IMG/VR virus record: IMGVR_UViG_3300029258_004290
Coordinates: 1 to 64,000 of that record
Length of the DNA: 64,000 bases
Strand: one strand, 5' to 3'
From: a virus
Positions 56,008-64,000 of this stretch are shown here, piece by piece. The stretch's first letter is position 1. Each line of letters begins with the position of its first letter. The position numbers and the translations under genes were made by a program. Below the pieces are notes generated by a model, which did no database searches, was not told the origin of the DNA, and saw only the letters and a program-made list of their open reading frames with translations.

Positions 56008-56874
56008 ATGCCCAAGACCGGTCACACGTTCGGCAACTACACGCCGCCCGCGGGGGAGTGGGGCGACGGCCTGACGCCGGACGACATCCGCTACACCTTC
56101 CTCTACGGGGTCGACCTGGTCGCGAACAACGGCCAGGAGGTCGAGGACGAGCAGCTCCGCTACATGTCCAGGGTCGCCGTCGCGTTCGTGGAGAGGTCGC
56201 TCGGCCTCACGATCCGGAAGAGGATCTTCAAGACCAGGCCGGCTGCTTCGCTCGTCAGGGCGAAGGAGGTCGGCCCCGGCGTCGACTACACGGACGAGGA
56301 GGACACGTACGCCTACGACTCCGACACGTGGGCGAACGGGTACGCGTTCCTCCAGCTGCGGCACAGGCCGGTCATCTCGGTCGAGAGCGCGGTCCTGAAG
56401 TCCCCGGTCGACACGGACGTCATCCTGCTGTCGGCCGACAACTGGACCCGCCTGCAGAAGCAGGCCGGCCAGTGCTACTTCTACCCGAGGTCCGGGGTCG
56501 GGACGCTCACGCACGGGCCGTTCCTCGGGGCGTACGGCACGGTCGTCTCGCGCTTCCGCGGCTACTACCCCGACGGCTACTTCATCGACTACACCGCGGG
56601 CTACGAGACGGCGAACGACATGCCGGAGGACCTGCGGGAGGCGGTGTCGAAGATCGCCACCGTCGGGACGCTGCAGTGGGTCGGGGACGGCCTGCTCGCC
56701 GGCTTCTCGAGCTCGTCCATCAGCATGGACGGCCTGAGCGAGAGTTTCAGCTCGACGCAGTCCGCGACGAGCGCCTACTTCGGCGCGCGCATCCTCTCGC
56801 TCCAGAAGGAGTGGAAGGAGCTGCTCAAGGAGCTGAAGCGCAAGTACCAAAACCTTCCCATCGAGTTCTGCTAG
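56008..56874 (+). CDS. head-tail adaptor (connector) protein
   Basis: This 288-residue protein has the order of gp6/gp15-type adaptors: an N-terminal helical part (YMSRVAVAFVERSLGLTIRK), a beta region (YAFLQLRHRPVISVESAVLK, DYTAGYETANDMPEDLREAV) and a C-terminal helix. Adaptors bind below the portal and start the tail connection. The context (before stopper, completion, sheath and tube genes) supports this. GTAGGATG places the start one base after the patatin stop. Confidence 0.65.
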   Translation: MPKTGHTFGNYTPPAGEWGDGLTPDDIRYTFLYGVDLVANNGQEVEDEQLRYMSRVAVAFVERSLGLTIRKRIFKTRPAASLVRAKEVGPGVDYTDEEDTYAYDSDTWANGYAFLQLRHRPVISVESAVLKSPVDTDVILLSADNWTRLQKQAGQCYFYPRSGVGTLTHGPFLGAYGTVVSRFRGYYPDGYFIDYTAGYETANDMPEDLREAVSKIATVGTLQWVGDGLLAGFSSSSISMDGLSESFSSTQSATSAYFGARILSLQKEWKELLKELKRKYQNLPIEFC

Positions 56875-56891
56875 GCAAAGGAGAGAGACGC

Positions 56892-57269
56892 ATGATCTTC
56901 AACAACAGGCTGGTGCTCCGGAAGGCGAAGTCCGGCGACCTTAAGCCCGTGCCCGCGAAGGAGGGCGCGATCACCAGGGAGAACGTCGAGGCGAAGATCC
57001 AGGCGGTCGACCTGATCGTGAAGAACCTCTGCGAGAAGATGGGGCTGTTCCAGATGGAGAACACCTGGACGGACAAGAAGGGCCTCGTCGGACAGTGGGC
57101 GACGGTGCGGCGCGAGCTGGCCGACAAGGCGAGCGCGTGCCTCCGCCGGGAGGCGGACGCCTCCAGGGCGAAGGCCGCGAAGAGGCTCGTCGAGGAGGCG
57201 GGGCTCGATCCGGCCCCGGCGTACGGCGACTCCACGGTCCGCCTCGCGAAGTCCAGGTTCGAGGCCTGA
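56892..57269 (+). CDS. small helical protein in the neck region
   Basis: This 125-residue helical protein has a beginning (NNRLVLRKAKSGDLKPVPAK) that slightly resembles the head of the tag family (LALREALMKARSGL), but the RGGRTFQTTV part is missing. AAAGGAGAGAGACGC precedes the ATG. The function is unknown; the position suggests a neck or chaperone role. Confidence 0.55.
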   Translation: MIFNNRLVLRKAKSGDLKPVPAKEGAITRENVEAKIQAVDLIVKNLCEKMGLFQMENTWTDKKGLVGQWATVRRELADKASACLRREADASRAKAAKRLVEEAGLDPAPAYGDSTVRLAKSRFEA

Positions 57270-57278
57270 CCGGGGAAC

Positions 57279-58430
57279 ATGCCCTCCGCGCGCTCCGGCA
57301 TCGACGTCTTCCTGACGCAGGAGTCCTACGACAGGCAGATCACCAAGCACGGTCAGTGGGTCCGGTGGCTCCGCTCTCAGCCGTGCTTCTGCATCCTGAA
57401 CACCGGGCAGCCGGACCCGGGGTGCGACAAGTGCGTCGGCCGCGGGAGGCTCTTCTCCCACCAGGAGAGGGCCGCGGTGAAGTCGGAGAACAGCGCGCAC
57501 GACCTGTCGGAGGTCCTGCCGACGAACACGCCGGTCACCTCCGTCCAGGCGGTGAGGCGCGGCGTCAACGGGACCGACGAGTACGCCGTGACGGGCTTCA
57601 CCGACACGAAGGTCACGATCGCGGCGACCGCCGCCCTGCCGGAGCTCCCGCGGCCGCACCAGACCCTGGAGGTCGACTACACCTACTCCATGGTCCAGGA
57701 GCTGACCCAGGCCCCGACGTACCGGGGGAACGGCGTCTTCGACGTGGTCCTGCCGCCGGTGCGGACCAGGAACCAGGAGCCGGTCACCGGCGAGGTGGTC
57801 TCGGTCTCGAACCTGGAGAACACGACGAAGGGCGTGACGTACGCTGTCTCGGCGACGGCGCGGAGCGAGATCCACGCGGAGTTCGTCGACCCCGGCGACG
57901 AGCCGGCCGCCGGCGACGCGCTCACGGCGACCTTCAAGTACGCGAACCCTGTCCTGGCGCTCCTGCTGGGGGTCCAGGAGAGGCTTCGCTCGGAGGACCC
58001 CTCGCTCGCCATCGGCGGCGAGGCGGTCATCACGGTCCCCTACAACCTGGCGATCGGGTCGGGCGACCTCATCACGCAGCTGGCAGGCTTCCAGCGCGGC
58101 ACCGCCGTCCAGGAGCCGACGCACGGGTCGGACGTCGACGAGATCGCGTCCGCGTTCGAGGTGCACTCGGTCCTGCGGGTCGTGGACGCGGTACGCGACT
58201 ACGAGGAGGGGACGGACTTCGTCCTCTGGGGGCGCAACGGGATCAAGTGGGTCCAGGGCGGGAGCAGGCCCGGGGGATACTACTCGATCATGTACAACTA
58301 CCACCCCACGTTCTCCGCGCTCCCCGGCCGGCCGATGGTGCGGGCGGGCGAGAACCTCCGGCTGCCGCGGCGCGTCGGGCTCACCGTCTTCGACAAGGTG
58401 AGCGCGCGCTTCGACGCGGAGGTGAGGTAG
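57279..58430 (+). CDS. probable neck/stopper-type structural protein
   Basis: This 383-residue protein has an N-terminal Cys cluster (PCFCILNTGQPDPGCDKCVG), which likely binds zinc. Long beta-rich domains follow (YRGNGVFDVVLPPVRTRNQE, TGEVVSVSNLENTTKGVTYA). Located between adaptor and tail-completion genes, it probably belongs to the head-tail interface. No family is firmly recognised. Confidence 0.55.
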   Translation: MPSARSGIDVFLTQESYDRQITKHGQWVRWLRSQPCFCILNTGQPDPGCDKCVGRGRLFSHQERAAVKSENSAHDLSEVLPTNTPVTSVQAVRRGVNGTDEYAVTGFTDTKVTIAATAALPELPRPHQTLEVDYTYSMVQELTQAPTYRGNGVFDVVLPPVRTRNQEPVTGEVVSVSNLENTTKGVTYAVSATARSEIHAEFVDPGDEPAAGDALTATFKYANPVLALLLGVQERLRSEDPSLAIGGEAVITVPYNLAIGSGDLITQLAGFQRGTAVQEPTHGSDVDEIASAFEVHSVLRVVDAVRDYEEGTDFVLWGRNGIKWVQGGSRPGGYYSIMYNYHPTFSALPGRPMVRAGENLRLPRRVGLTVFDKVSARFDAEVR

Positions 58431-59218
58431 TGGCCGAGATCTTCGACCTGCGCCGGCTCGAGGCGAGCATCGCCCCGCTCCTGGCCGCGGGGGAGGCGCT
58501 GACCAGGCACGAACTGCCGGCGACCAGGCACGCGCTCAAGCGCGCGGCTGCGTACGTCGAGCGGACCTGGATCGACTTCGCCAGCGGGCATCCGATCCCC
58601 GGCACGGACCGGACGGTCAACAGCACGGAGTACCGCAACGGCATCACCAAGACCCAGGTCGGGCGGTTCGCGTGGATCATCCACAACACGGCCGGCGCCG
58701 TCGCCGACAGGGTCGAGGACGGAACGCCGAAGCGGGACCTCAAGGAGGAGGTCGCCACCTGGCGCCGCCGCCGTGAGACGAACGACGGCCTCGCCTCCTA
58801 CGCGCACATCCCGTTCCGGCACAAGGTCGCCGCCATAAAGAAGGCGGCCGCGAAGTCGCCGGGCCTGGCGCGCCGGATCACCCGCATGAAGAAGAGCCGG
58901 GTGGTCGGCCGCTACAAGGACAAGCGCGGGATCATGCGCAACGCCTACCGGTGGGGGGCCAGGGTCAAGAGCGACCCGGAGCTCGACGTGCCGGCGCGGC
59001 TCGTCGGGATGGTGCGGTTCGAGGCGTCGGCGGGCAAGGCCGGCAGCTCGGTCTACATGACGTTCCGCACGGTGTCGACGCGGAGCCCGGCGGGCACCTG
59101 GATCATAAAGAAGAAGGACGGGGTCCCGATGGTGCAGAAGGTCCGGGAGGCGACCGAGCAGAGAGTCACGCAGATGGTGGCCGAGGGCCTCGACACTGAC
59201 CTGGGGATGCTGGGATGA
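58430..59218 (+). CDS. tail completion protein (gp10-like, tentative)
   Basis: This 262-residue protein starts at GTG 58430 (TAGTG overlap). It is basic and mixed alpha/beta, with TRHALKRAAAYVERTWIDFA and GRFAWIIHNTAGAVADRVED, then a basic middle. This is compatible with HK97 gp10-type proteins that bridge neck and tail. The assignment leans on the order of genes. Confidence 0.5.
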   Translation: MAEIFDLRRLEASIAPLLAAGEALTRHELPATRHALKRAAAYVERTWIDFASGHPIPGTDRTVNSTEYRNGITKTQVGRFAWIIHNTAGAVADRVEDGTPKRDLKEEVATWRRRRETNDGLASYAHIPFRHKVAAIKKAAAKSPGLARRITRMKKSRVVGRYKDKRGIMRNAYRWGARVKSDPELDVPARLVGMVRFEASAGKAGSSVYMTFRTVSTRSPAGTWIIKKKDGVPMVQKVREATEQRVTQMVAEGLDTDLGMLG

Positions 59219-59946
59219 TCTTCAAGTTCGCGGCGCGGGAGAACATCAAGTCCGACACGATCGACGCGCTCAAGGCCTACCTGCACGACGCCGACGGCAT
59301 CGGGTGGAAGGAGCTCTTCCCCCACCACAGCCCGGTCCGCGTCGAGGCGACGCACCCCTTCGCCAGGATCAACGCGGCGAAGATCGCGGGCCAGGCGGAG
59401 CCGGCCGGGCTGTTCCCCTCGGTGACCGTGAGCGTGACCAGCGAGACGGACGCGGAGCAGCTGCTGGCGTTCTCGAACCAGGTCGCGACGGTGACTGAGG
59501 CGATCATACAGGGCTGGATCGGCCTGGAGGCGCACCAGCGGCTCCTGTCGAAGGCGCGGCTGCAGCAGCTCCTTGCAGCGGCGCAGGGCAAGGGGGGCCA
59601 GGTCTTCGCGGAGGTGAAGACCCGGCACTTCACGCAGCAGGTCGCGTTCTCCGTTTGGTCGGAGAACGACGCGGTCTCCGACTCGCTCTACTACGCGACC
59701 AAGGCGTTCATCGAGCAGAACCTGGAGACGTTCTCCGACGCCGGCATGGAGAACCTGGCCCTGAGCGGGTCGCCGAACGGCATCTACAGCGTCGACACCG
59801 GGCGCGTCCTCTACGGGGGCGAGCTCATGCTGTCCGGCACGAACCGGACGGAGGCTTACTACATAGACACGGAGTGGACCCAGTCGACGGTCATCAAGCA
59901 CTCCGCGGCGAACAACGACATCCAGAACGTTGACTGGAACCCCTGA
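59215..59946 (+). CDS. tail terminator-like protein (tentative)
   Basis: This 243-residue protein sits immediately before the sheath block, where the tail terminator normally lies. An alpha/beta pattern is seen (FPSVTVSVTSETDAEQLLAF, VFAEVKTRHFTQQVAFSVWS). ATGA overlaps with the previous gene. No diagnostic motif is present. Confidence 0.45.
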   Translation: MIFKFAARENIKSDTIDALKAYLHDADGIGWKELFPHHSPVRVEATHPFARINAAKIAGQAEPAGLFPSVTVSVTSETDAEQLLAFSNQVATVTEAIIQGWIGLEAHQRLLSKARLQQLLAAAQGKGGQVFAEVKTRHFTQQVAFSVWSENDAVSDSLYYATKAFIEQNLETFSDAGMENLALSGSPNGIYSVDTGRVLYGGELMLSGTNRTEAYYIDTEWTQSTVIKHSAANNDIQNVDWNP

Positions 59947-59960
59947 CGGAGGAGGGCGCA

Positions 59961-60239
59961 ATGAGCGGAAAGATCCTAGGGAAGAAGCGTAAGGCGGAAG
60001 AGGCCGAGCCGGCCGCGGCCGCCGACGAGAAGGAGCCCGTCGAAAAGGAGGCGAAGCCGGCGGAGCCGGACGCGCCGCCCGAGGGGCCGGTGAAGCTCGA
60101 CGTCTACCTGGCGTACACGCCGATGGACAAGTACCTGAAGGCGCTGCTGCGGCAGGCGCACGGGACCGAGCTGCACGACATGCGCGAGTGGTCCGAGCTG
60201 GCCAAGGCGGCCACGGCGCAGGAACACAGAAGCGACTAA
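59961..60239 (+). CDS. small protein upstream of the sheath
   Basis: This 92-residue protein has a charged Glu/Ala/Pro N-terminal half and a folded end (KLDVYLAYTPMDKYLKALLR, MREWSELAKAATAQ). CGGAGGAGGG precedes the ATG. The function is unknown. Confidence 0.5.
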   Translation: MSGKILGKKRKAEEAEPAAAADEKEPVEKEAKPAEPDAPPEGPVKLDVYLAYTPMDKYLKALLRQAHGTELHDMREWSELAKAATAQEHRSD

Positions 60240-60254
60240 GGAGGAAACCAGGCC

Positions 60255-61991
60255 ATGAGTGTCAAGACCAGAACATTCACCTCTGCCGGTCGGACCACGC
60301 AGCACACCATCCCCGGCGCGTACTCGCGCTTCACGAGCGCGAAGGGGGCGGGCGGGCTCGCGTCGACCAGCAACTGCGTCTTCCTGGGCACCGCGTTCGG
60401 CGGCGAGCCCGGGAAGATCCACGTGGTGCAGAACGCCGACGACGCCGTCGCCCTCCTGCAGGGGCAGGGCAACCTGATGGAGTGCATCCGCGCGTTCTTC
60501 AAGCCGGGGAACGAGCTGCGCCCGCAGGAGGTCGGCATCTACCGGATCAACACGGCGGTCCAGGCGTCGGCGTTCATCGAGGACGCGGCGACGGACAACG
60601 TCGTGAAGATCCTCAGCCGCGACTACGGGATCCTGTTCAACCAGATCCAGTACAAGGTCGAGACGGGGACGGTCGCGGGGACGAAGAAGTTCACCGAGAA
60701 GTTCAAGGGGGTGGAGAACGTCTTCGACAACATCGAGAAGAAGTCCTTCACCGTCCAGTACACCGGGGCCGCGGCGAGCGCCACCATGACGATCAGCGCC
60801 ACCCAGCTGACGACGTCGTGCGCGGCGACCCCCGCCGACGACCTCACCATCCTGTTCAGCGCGTACCCGAACGTGGAGGCGCTCGTCGCCTACATCAACA
60901 ACCACGCCTCGTACACGTGCACGGCAGACGACGCGAACGCGGCCTCCGCGGCGTGCTCGGAGCTGGACGCGGTGACCGCGCAGGACATCAAGACCGCCCC
61001 GTACACGGCGGACAGCAACGTCCAGGCCATGATCGACACGATCACCGACCAGGCGTCGTTCGTGACGGCGGAGCTCGTCGCCGCGGCGGTGCGGGACCCG
61101 CTCGCCAACACGACCGGCTACCCGTACCTCACCGGCGGGTCGGAGGGGAGCGCGACCTCCACGGAGTGGACCGCGGCCCTGACGGACCTCGAGGACGAGG
61201 ACGTCCAGCTGATCGGCGTCGCCATCGAGGACGCGTCGATCAACACGCTGGTCGAGACCCACCTCGACACGACCAACTCCGAGACCGGGAAGCGGGAGCG
61301 GCGCGCGCTGCTGCCGTCGACCCAGTCCACGATCGACACGGCCATCACCGAGGCGGAGGGGAAGAACCGCTACGCCGAGGGCATGGCCTACGGGGCCTAC
61401 AACGACTACAACGTCAACAACGTCTGGACGGGCTTCACCTCCATGCACGTGGCGGCGAAGCTGCTCGGCATGACGGTGGCGCTCAGCCTCAACGAGCCGC
61501 TCACCTACAAGTGGCTCGACGTCGGGGAGCTCACCTCCAAGCCGACCAAGACCCAGCAGAAGAACGCGATCCTGGCGGGGCTCATGATCCCCCGGGTCGA
61601 CGGGAGCCTGGCCCGCGTCGTGCGGAGCGTCACGACCTCGAAGCTCGACGACCTGAAGTACGTCGAGTGGAGCTGCGTCGGCGAGATGCTCTTCATGAGC
61701 TACGACATGCGGACGCTCCTGGAGACCACGTTCACCGGGAAGGCGGGGACCAACAGCTCCATGGTCGCGGTCGAGCCGACGATGCGGGAGCGCCTGCAGG
61801 TCTACGAGGAGCGGGAGAAGCTGATCGTGGCCGACCCCGACAACCCGAAGGCCAACCCGGCCTTCGACGACATCCAGGTCATCCGGCAGGCGGACGTCAC
61901 GCGCGCCCGCTACAAGGCGAACATCGTGGCGCCCAACAACTTCATCTTCCTGACCCACTACTTCGACCTCCTGGTCCAGGCGGCGACGTAG
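60255..61991 (+). CDS. tail sheath protein
   Basis: This 578-residue protein polymerises around the tube and contracts to drive infection. The start (HTIPGAYSRFTSAKGAGG, VFLGTAFGGEPGKIHVV) and the order of domains match myovirus sheath proteins, as does the end (PNNFIFLTHYFDLLVQA). A domain rich in Ala/Thr (about 170-290) is probably the protruding, variable part. AAGGAGGAAACCAGGCC is a strong ribosome site. Confidence 0.85.
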   Translation: MSVKTRTFTSAGRTTQHTIPGAYSRFTSAKGAGGLASTSNCVFLGTAFGGEPGKIHVVQNADDAVALLQGQGNLMECIRAFFKPGNELRPQEVGIYRINTAVQASAFIEDAATDNVVKILSRDYGILFNQIQYKVETGTVAGTKKFTEKFKGVENVFDNIEKKSFTVQYTGAAASATMTISATQLTTSCAATPADDLTILFSAYPNVEALVAYINNHASYTCTADDANAASAACSELDAVTAQDIKTAPYTADSNVQAMIDTITDQASFVTAELVAAAVRDPLANTTGYPYLTGGSEGSATSTEWTAALTDLEDEDVQLIGVAIEDASINTLVETHLDTTNSETGKRERRALLPSTQSTIDTAITEAEGKNRYAEGMAYGAYNDYNVNNVWTGFTSMHVAAKLLGMTVALSLNEPLTYKWLDVGELTSKPTKTQQKNAILAGLMIPRVDGSLARVVRSVTTSKLDDLKYVEWSCVGEMLFMSYDMRTLLETTFTGKAGTNSSMVAVEPTMRERLQVYEEREKLIVADPDNPKANPAFDDIQVIRQADVTRARYKANIVAPNNFIFLTHYFDLLVQAAT

Positions 61992-62018
61992 GGGCGCGGG
62001 TGAAAGGAGAATAGGGAG

Positions 62019-62441
62019 ATGGCAAAGCAGCTTGCAACGTCGATCGCCGGCGGCGCGTGGGTCGAGGTCCAGGTGGACGGGGTGCCGATCCTCCTAGCGC
62101 AGGGGTGCTCCTACTCCGAGGACTTCAACGTCCAGCCGCTCGAGACCCTCGGGTTCCTCGGCGCGCGGGAGTACGAGTCCTTCGGCTACACGTGTGAGAT
62201 CACCCTCCGGTGGCTCATCGCGAAGAACAAGGCAGACTACAACCGCCTGGTCCCGAAGCGCAGCGACATCCAGAAGGACGGCCTGCTCCAGGACCACGTC
62301 GTCACGTTCGTCGACATCTCGCAGCAGACGGTGCACACCGCGTTCCGCGGCGCCGTCATCGCGAGGGCGGGGGAGAACATCGACGCCAACCAGTTCGTGG
62401 CCGGCGACGTGACCATGTTCTCGGTCGAGCGGATCCAGTAG
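62019..62441 (+). CDS. tail tube protein
   Basis: This 140-residue protein directly follows the sheath and has the size and beta pattern of tube proteins (WVEVQVDGVPILLAQGCSYS, EDFNVQPLETLGFLG, YTCEITLRWLIA, NQFVAGDVTMFSVERIQ). GAAAGGAGAATAGGGAG precedes the ATG, fitting high expression. A hairpin follows it. Confidence 0.8.
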   Translation: MAKQLATSIAGGAWVEVQVDGVPILLAQGCSYSEDFNVQPLETLGFLGAREYESFGYTCEITLRWLIAKNKADYNRLVPKRSDIQKDGLLQDHVVTFVDISQQTVHTAFRGAVIARAGENIDANQFVAGDVTMFSVERIQ

Positions 62442-62455
62442 GGGTCCGAGCAACG

Positions 62456-62489
62456 GGCCGGCGGCGGTTTCGGTAGGCCGCCGCCGGCC
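62456..62489 (+). terminator. strong hairpin after the tail tube gene
   Basis: GGCCGGCGGCGG (62456-62467) pairs perfectly with CCGCCGCCGGCC (62478-62489) over a 10-base loop. It lies between tube and chaperone genes. There is no U tract. It may lower expression of the downstream genes relative to the abundant tube. Confidence 0.6.
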
Positions 62490-62507
62490 AGAGAAGGGGA
62501 AGAGAAA

Positions 62508-63026
62508 ATGAGGAAGGTTTCAGAGACGCCCGAGAAGTACACAGACGAGGAGATCCGCATCGGCGACTACCTCCTCAACCGGGAGGACGTCACCAAGGAG
62601 ATAGACACGCCCAGGGGGACGTTCACCATCAGGATACCGTCGGCGGGGATGCGGAGACTCATCATCTCTTCGACCGCCAAGTCGCTCGGAGCACCGCTCG
62701 ACCACGTCCCCGCGGAGGACTACCTGTTCGTGGCCGCCCTCTGCACCCTCGACAGGGTGCTGGTGGGGTGGCCCGACTGGTGGAAGGGCGCGGCGCAGTG
62801 CCACGACGAGGAGCTGATCGGCACCATCTTCGCGGCGTTCCGCGAGTTCGACGAAGCCTTCAGGAGGCGTCTTCGGGGAGACGGACCTGGCGCGAGTGGC
62901 GAAGTCGAGGTCGCTGGAGGCGTGGGTGATAAACAAGTTCCGCGTGCTGCCGACGGATCCCCGCTTCCAGGAGCTGACGGAGGAGCAGATGCTGCTCCTA
63001 TACGAGATGGAGGCGAACCTACCTAG
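62508..63026 (+). CDS. tail assembly chaperone, first frame (gpG-like)
   Basis: This 172-residue protein sits between tube and tape measure, the conserved place of the frameshifted chaperone pair. Residues 1-125 are a compact domain (RGTFTIRIPSAGMRRLI, HDEELIGTIFAAFREFDEAF). The last 45 residues are Gly/Ala-rich and look like read-on after the frameshift region. AGAAGGGGAAGAG precedes the ATG. It is expected to guide tape measure folding. Confidence 0.7.
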   Translation: MRKVSETPEKYTDEEIRIGDYLLNREDVTKEIDTPRGTFTIRIPSAGMRRLIISSTAKSLGAPLDHVPAEDYLFVAALCTLDRVLVGWPDWWKGAAQCHDEELIGTIFAAFREFDEAFRRRLRGDGPGASGEVEVAGGVGDKQVPRAADGSPLPGADGGADAAPIRDGGEPT

Positions 63027-63297
63027 CGAAGAGGAGGTGCGGCTCGGCATCCGGCTGGCGGCGCGGCGCAAGGTCGAGGCCGACGAGCGGGTGCACGAGC
63101 GCGCCAAGGGCATGGGGATCGACCTCAGGGGAGCGCTCGACCTCATCGCGGGGAAGGGCGGGCCCGCGCCGACCCCCGGGGAGCAGCACGTGACCAAGGA
63201 GCAGTTCTACGGCAAGCGCCAGGCGCCCGCGCGCCGCGCGCCCCGGACGCTGCGGCGGCACCCCGGCCTCGGGGGCTGGAAGCGGAGAAGAAGATAG
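62896..63297 (+). CDS. tail assembly chaperone, second frame (gpGT-like extension)
   Basis: This frame encodes 133 residues from GTG 62896 but is open from 62818, in the +1 (equivalently -2) frame relative to the first chaperone gene. Its upstream codons read GETDLARVAKSRSLEAWV, a sensible protein, so it is probably made as an extension by programmed slippage near 62860-62885 (CTT CGG GGA). Mu-type phages use -2 shifts here. The C-terminal part is basic. Confidence 0.6.
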   Translation: MAKSRSLEAWVINKFRVLPTDPRFQELTEEQMLLLYEMEANLPSEEEVRLGIRLAARRKVEADERVHERAKGMGIDLRGALDLIAGKGGPAPTPGEQHVTKEQFYGKRQAPARRAPRTLRRHPGLGGWKRRRR

Positions 63298-63303
63298 GAC
63301 GGC

Positions 63304-64000
63304 ATGCCGACGGGTAGACACAACATCTGGCTCGGCTTCAGCGGACCCTGGGAGCGCCAGCTCAAGACGCTCTACAGGGAGCTAGAGAAGAACGCGCAGT
63401 CCGCGAAGAAGTTCGCGTCGACGAAGTCGTCTGCGATCCAGGACCAGATCGCGGCCCTGGGCAAGGAGCAGGCGGCGACCGAGGCCAGCTGGAAGGCCGG
63501 CGAGCGCCAGGAGCGGCGCGGCCGCTCGGTCCGCCAGCGCCAGGCCCAGATGATCCGGTCCGCCGCGACGGCGCCCCTGGCCGCGGTCAGCGGCGGGATG
63601 GGCGCCGGCCCGATCGGTGCGGCCGGCGGCGGCGCGGAGGCCGTCGGCGGCATGCTCCAAAACCGGGGAATGCTGCGCACGGGCGTCGCGGTCGCGGCCG
63701 GCGGCATGATCGCCAAGTTCCTGGGGCAGCAGGCCGCGTCGTTCGCGCCGATCCTCGAGCAGCTACAGTCGCTCCGCGCCCTGACGGGGACGTTCGGGGG
63801 CGAGACGACGCGGGCGCAGCTCGACCGGTACCAGGCGCTTGCCAGGGAGACCGGCATCGCCCCGCGGGACATGCGGCAGGCCGCGCTCATCATCGCGCAG
63901 CAGACCGGGGAGGCGGTCGAGGACGCGGACATGAAGCAGCTCGGCCTGGTCGCCAGGACGGTCGGGATGCAGGCCGAGGAGCTCGCGCAGTTCCGCGCCA
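63304..64000 (+). CDS. tape measure protein, N-terminal part (runs off the window)
   Basis: The ATG at 63304 opens a frame that continues past the end. The first 90 residues are helical (TLYRELEKNAQSAKKFASTK, ASWKAGERQERRGRSVRQRQ). A hydrophobic Gly/Ala-rich segment follows (ATAPLAAVSGGMGAGPIGAA), then more helices (QSLRALTGTFGGETTRAQLD). This is the usual start of a tape measure protein, which sets tail length and may form a channel in the host membrane. The position after the chaperones agrees. Confidence 0.8.
   Translation, partial: MPTGRHNIWLGFSGPWERQLKTLYRELEKNAQSAKKFASTKSSAIQDQIAALGKEQAATEASWKAGERQERRGRSVRQRQAQMIRSAATAPLAAVSGGMGAGPIGAAGGGAEAVGGMLQNRGMLRTGVAVAAGGMIAKFLGQQAASFAPILEQLQSLRALTGTFGGETTRAQLDRYQALARETGIAPRDMRQAALIIAQQTGEAVEDADMKQLGLVARTVGMQAEELAQFRA

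Noticed and set aside
56892-57269. Counting this neck-region protein as a tag family member
   Set aside because: LVLRKAKSGDL resembles the head of the tag, but the rest of the signature is absent and the similarity is too short.

Overview
The window is about 64 kb of one very GC-rich tailed-phage genome. Every supported gene is on the + strand. Most neighbours overlap by ATGA, GTGA or TGATG, and GTG and TTG starts are common. A contractile-tail sheath gene, a tail tube gene, an HK97-type capsid protease and major capsid protein, a MuF-type head protein, a portal and a terminase make it a myovirus-type member of the Caudoviricetes. No integrase, plasmid function, tRNA or bacterial housekeeping block is visible, so a virulent or uncultivated phage of a high-GC host is the best guess. 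The host cannot be named from the sequence.

Layout. (1) 0-4.5 kb: small proteins, a sigma-70-like protein, a probable single-stranded-DNA-binding protein and RecA. (2) 4.5-15.5 kb: replication and recombination. This holds a single polypeptide joining SbcD/Mre11 nuclease to SbcC/Rad50 ATPase, an HNH protein, a uracil-DNA-glycosylase/DNA polymerase I fusion, a QueE-like radical SAM protein, a NusG-like factor, a 5'-3' exonuclease, a RuvC-like resolvase and a membrane-anchored lytic transglycosylase. (3) 15.5-21 kb: small regulators, zinc ribbons, a DnaQ-like exonuclease, ThyX, a MazG-like protein, Vsr and dCMP deaminase. (4) 21-30 kb: a probable small terminase, then a dense run of tiny genes (three FlbD-like proteins, several zinc ribbons, a TPR protein, two RMF-like proteins) interrupted by the large terminase. 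(5) 30-46 kb: a family of proteins sharing an N-terminal signature, a beta-helix protein, the portal, and two large proteins carrying ADP-ribosyltransferase-like modules. One of these also has a HELMH metallopeptidase motif. (6) 46-51 kb: MuF-like protein, a free-standing endonuclease VII-type HNH gene, prohead protease, scaffold-like protein and major capsid protein. (7) 51-56 kb: sugar-binding/beta-helix-like proteins and a patatin-like phospholipase in different codon usage. (8) 56-64 kb: connector, tail completion, sheath, tube, frameshifted chaperones and the start of the tape measure.

How it works together. The replication set (polymerase, 5' exonuclease, RecA, SSB, Mre11-Rad50, resolvase) is nearly self-contained and is paired with nucleotide enzymes (ThyX, dCMP deaminase, MazG-like). 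A sigma-like protein and a NusG paralogue suggest the phage redirects host RNA polymerase, and strong GC hairpins occur at module boundaries.

The most unusual system is the signature family between 30.5 and 41.7 kb. At least seven proteins with unrelated bodies carry the same short segment (KARxGL ... RGGRTFQTTV ... VRPGE). Two of them are fused to ADP-ribosyltransferase-like modules. By analogy with T4 Alt, I infer that these may be virion cargo injected into the host and that the segment may be a sorting or processing tag. That role is inference, not shown by the sequence.
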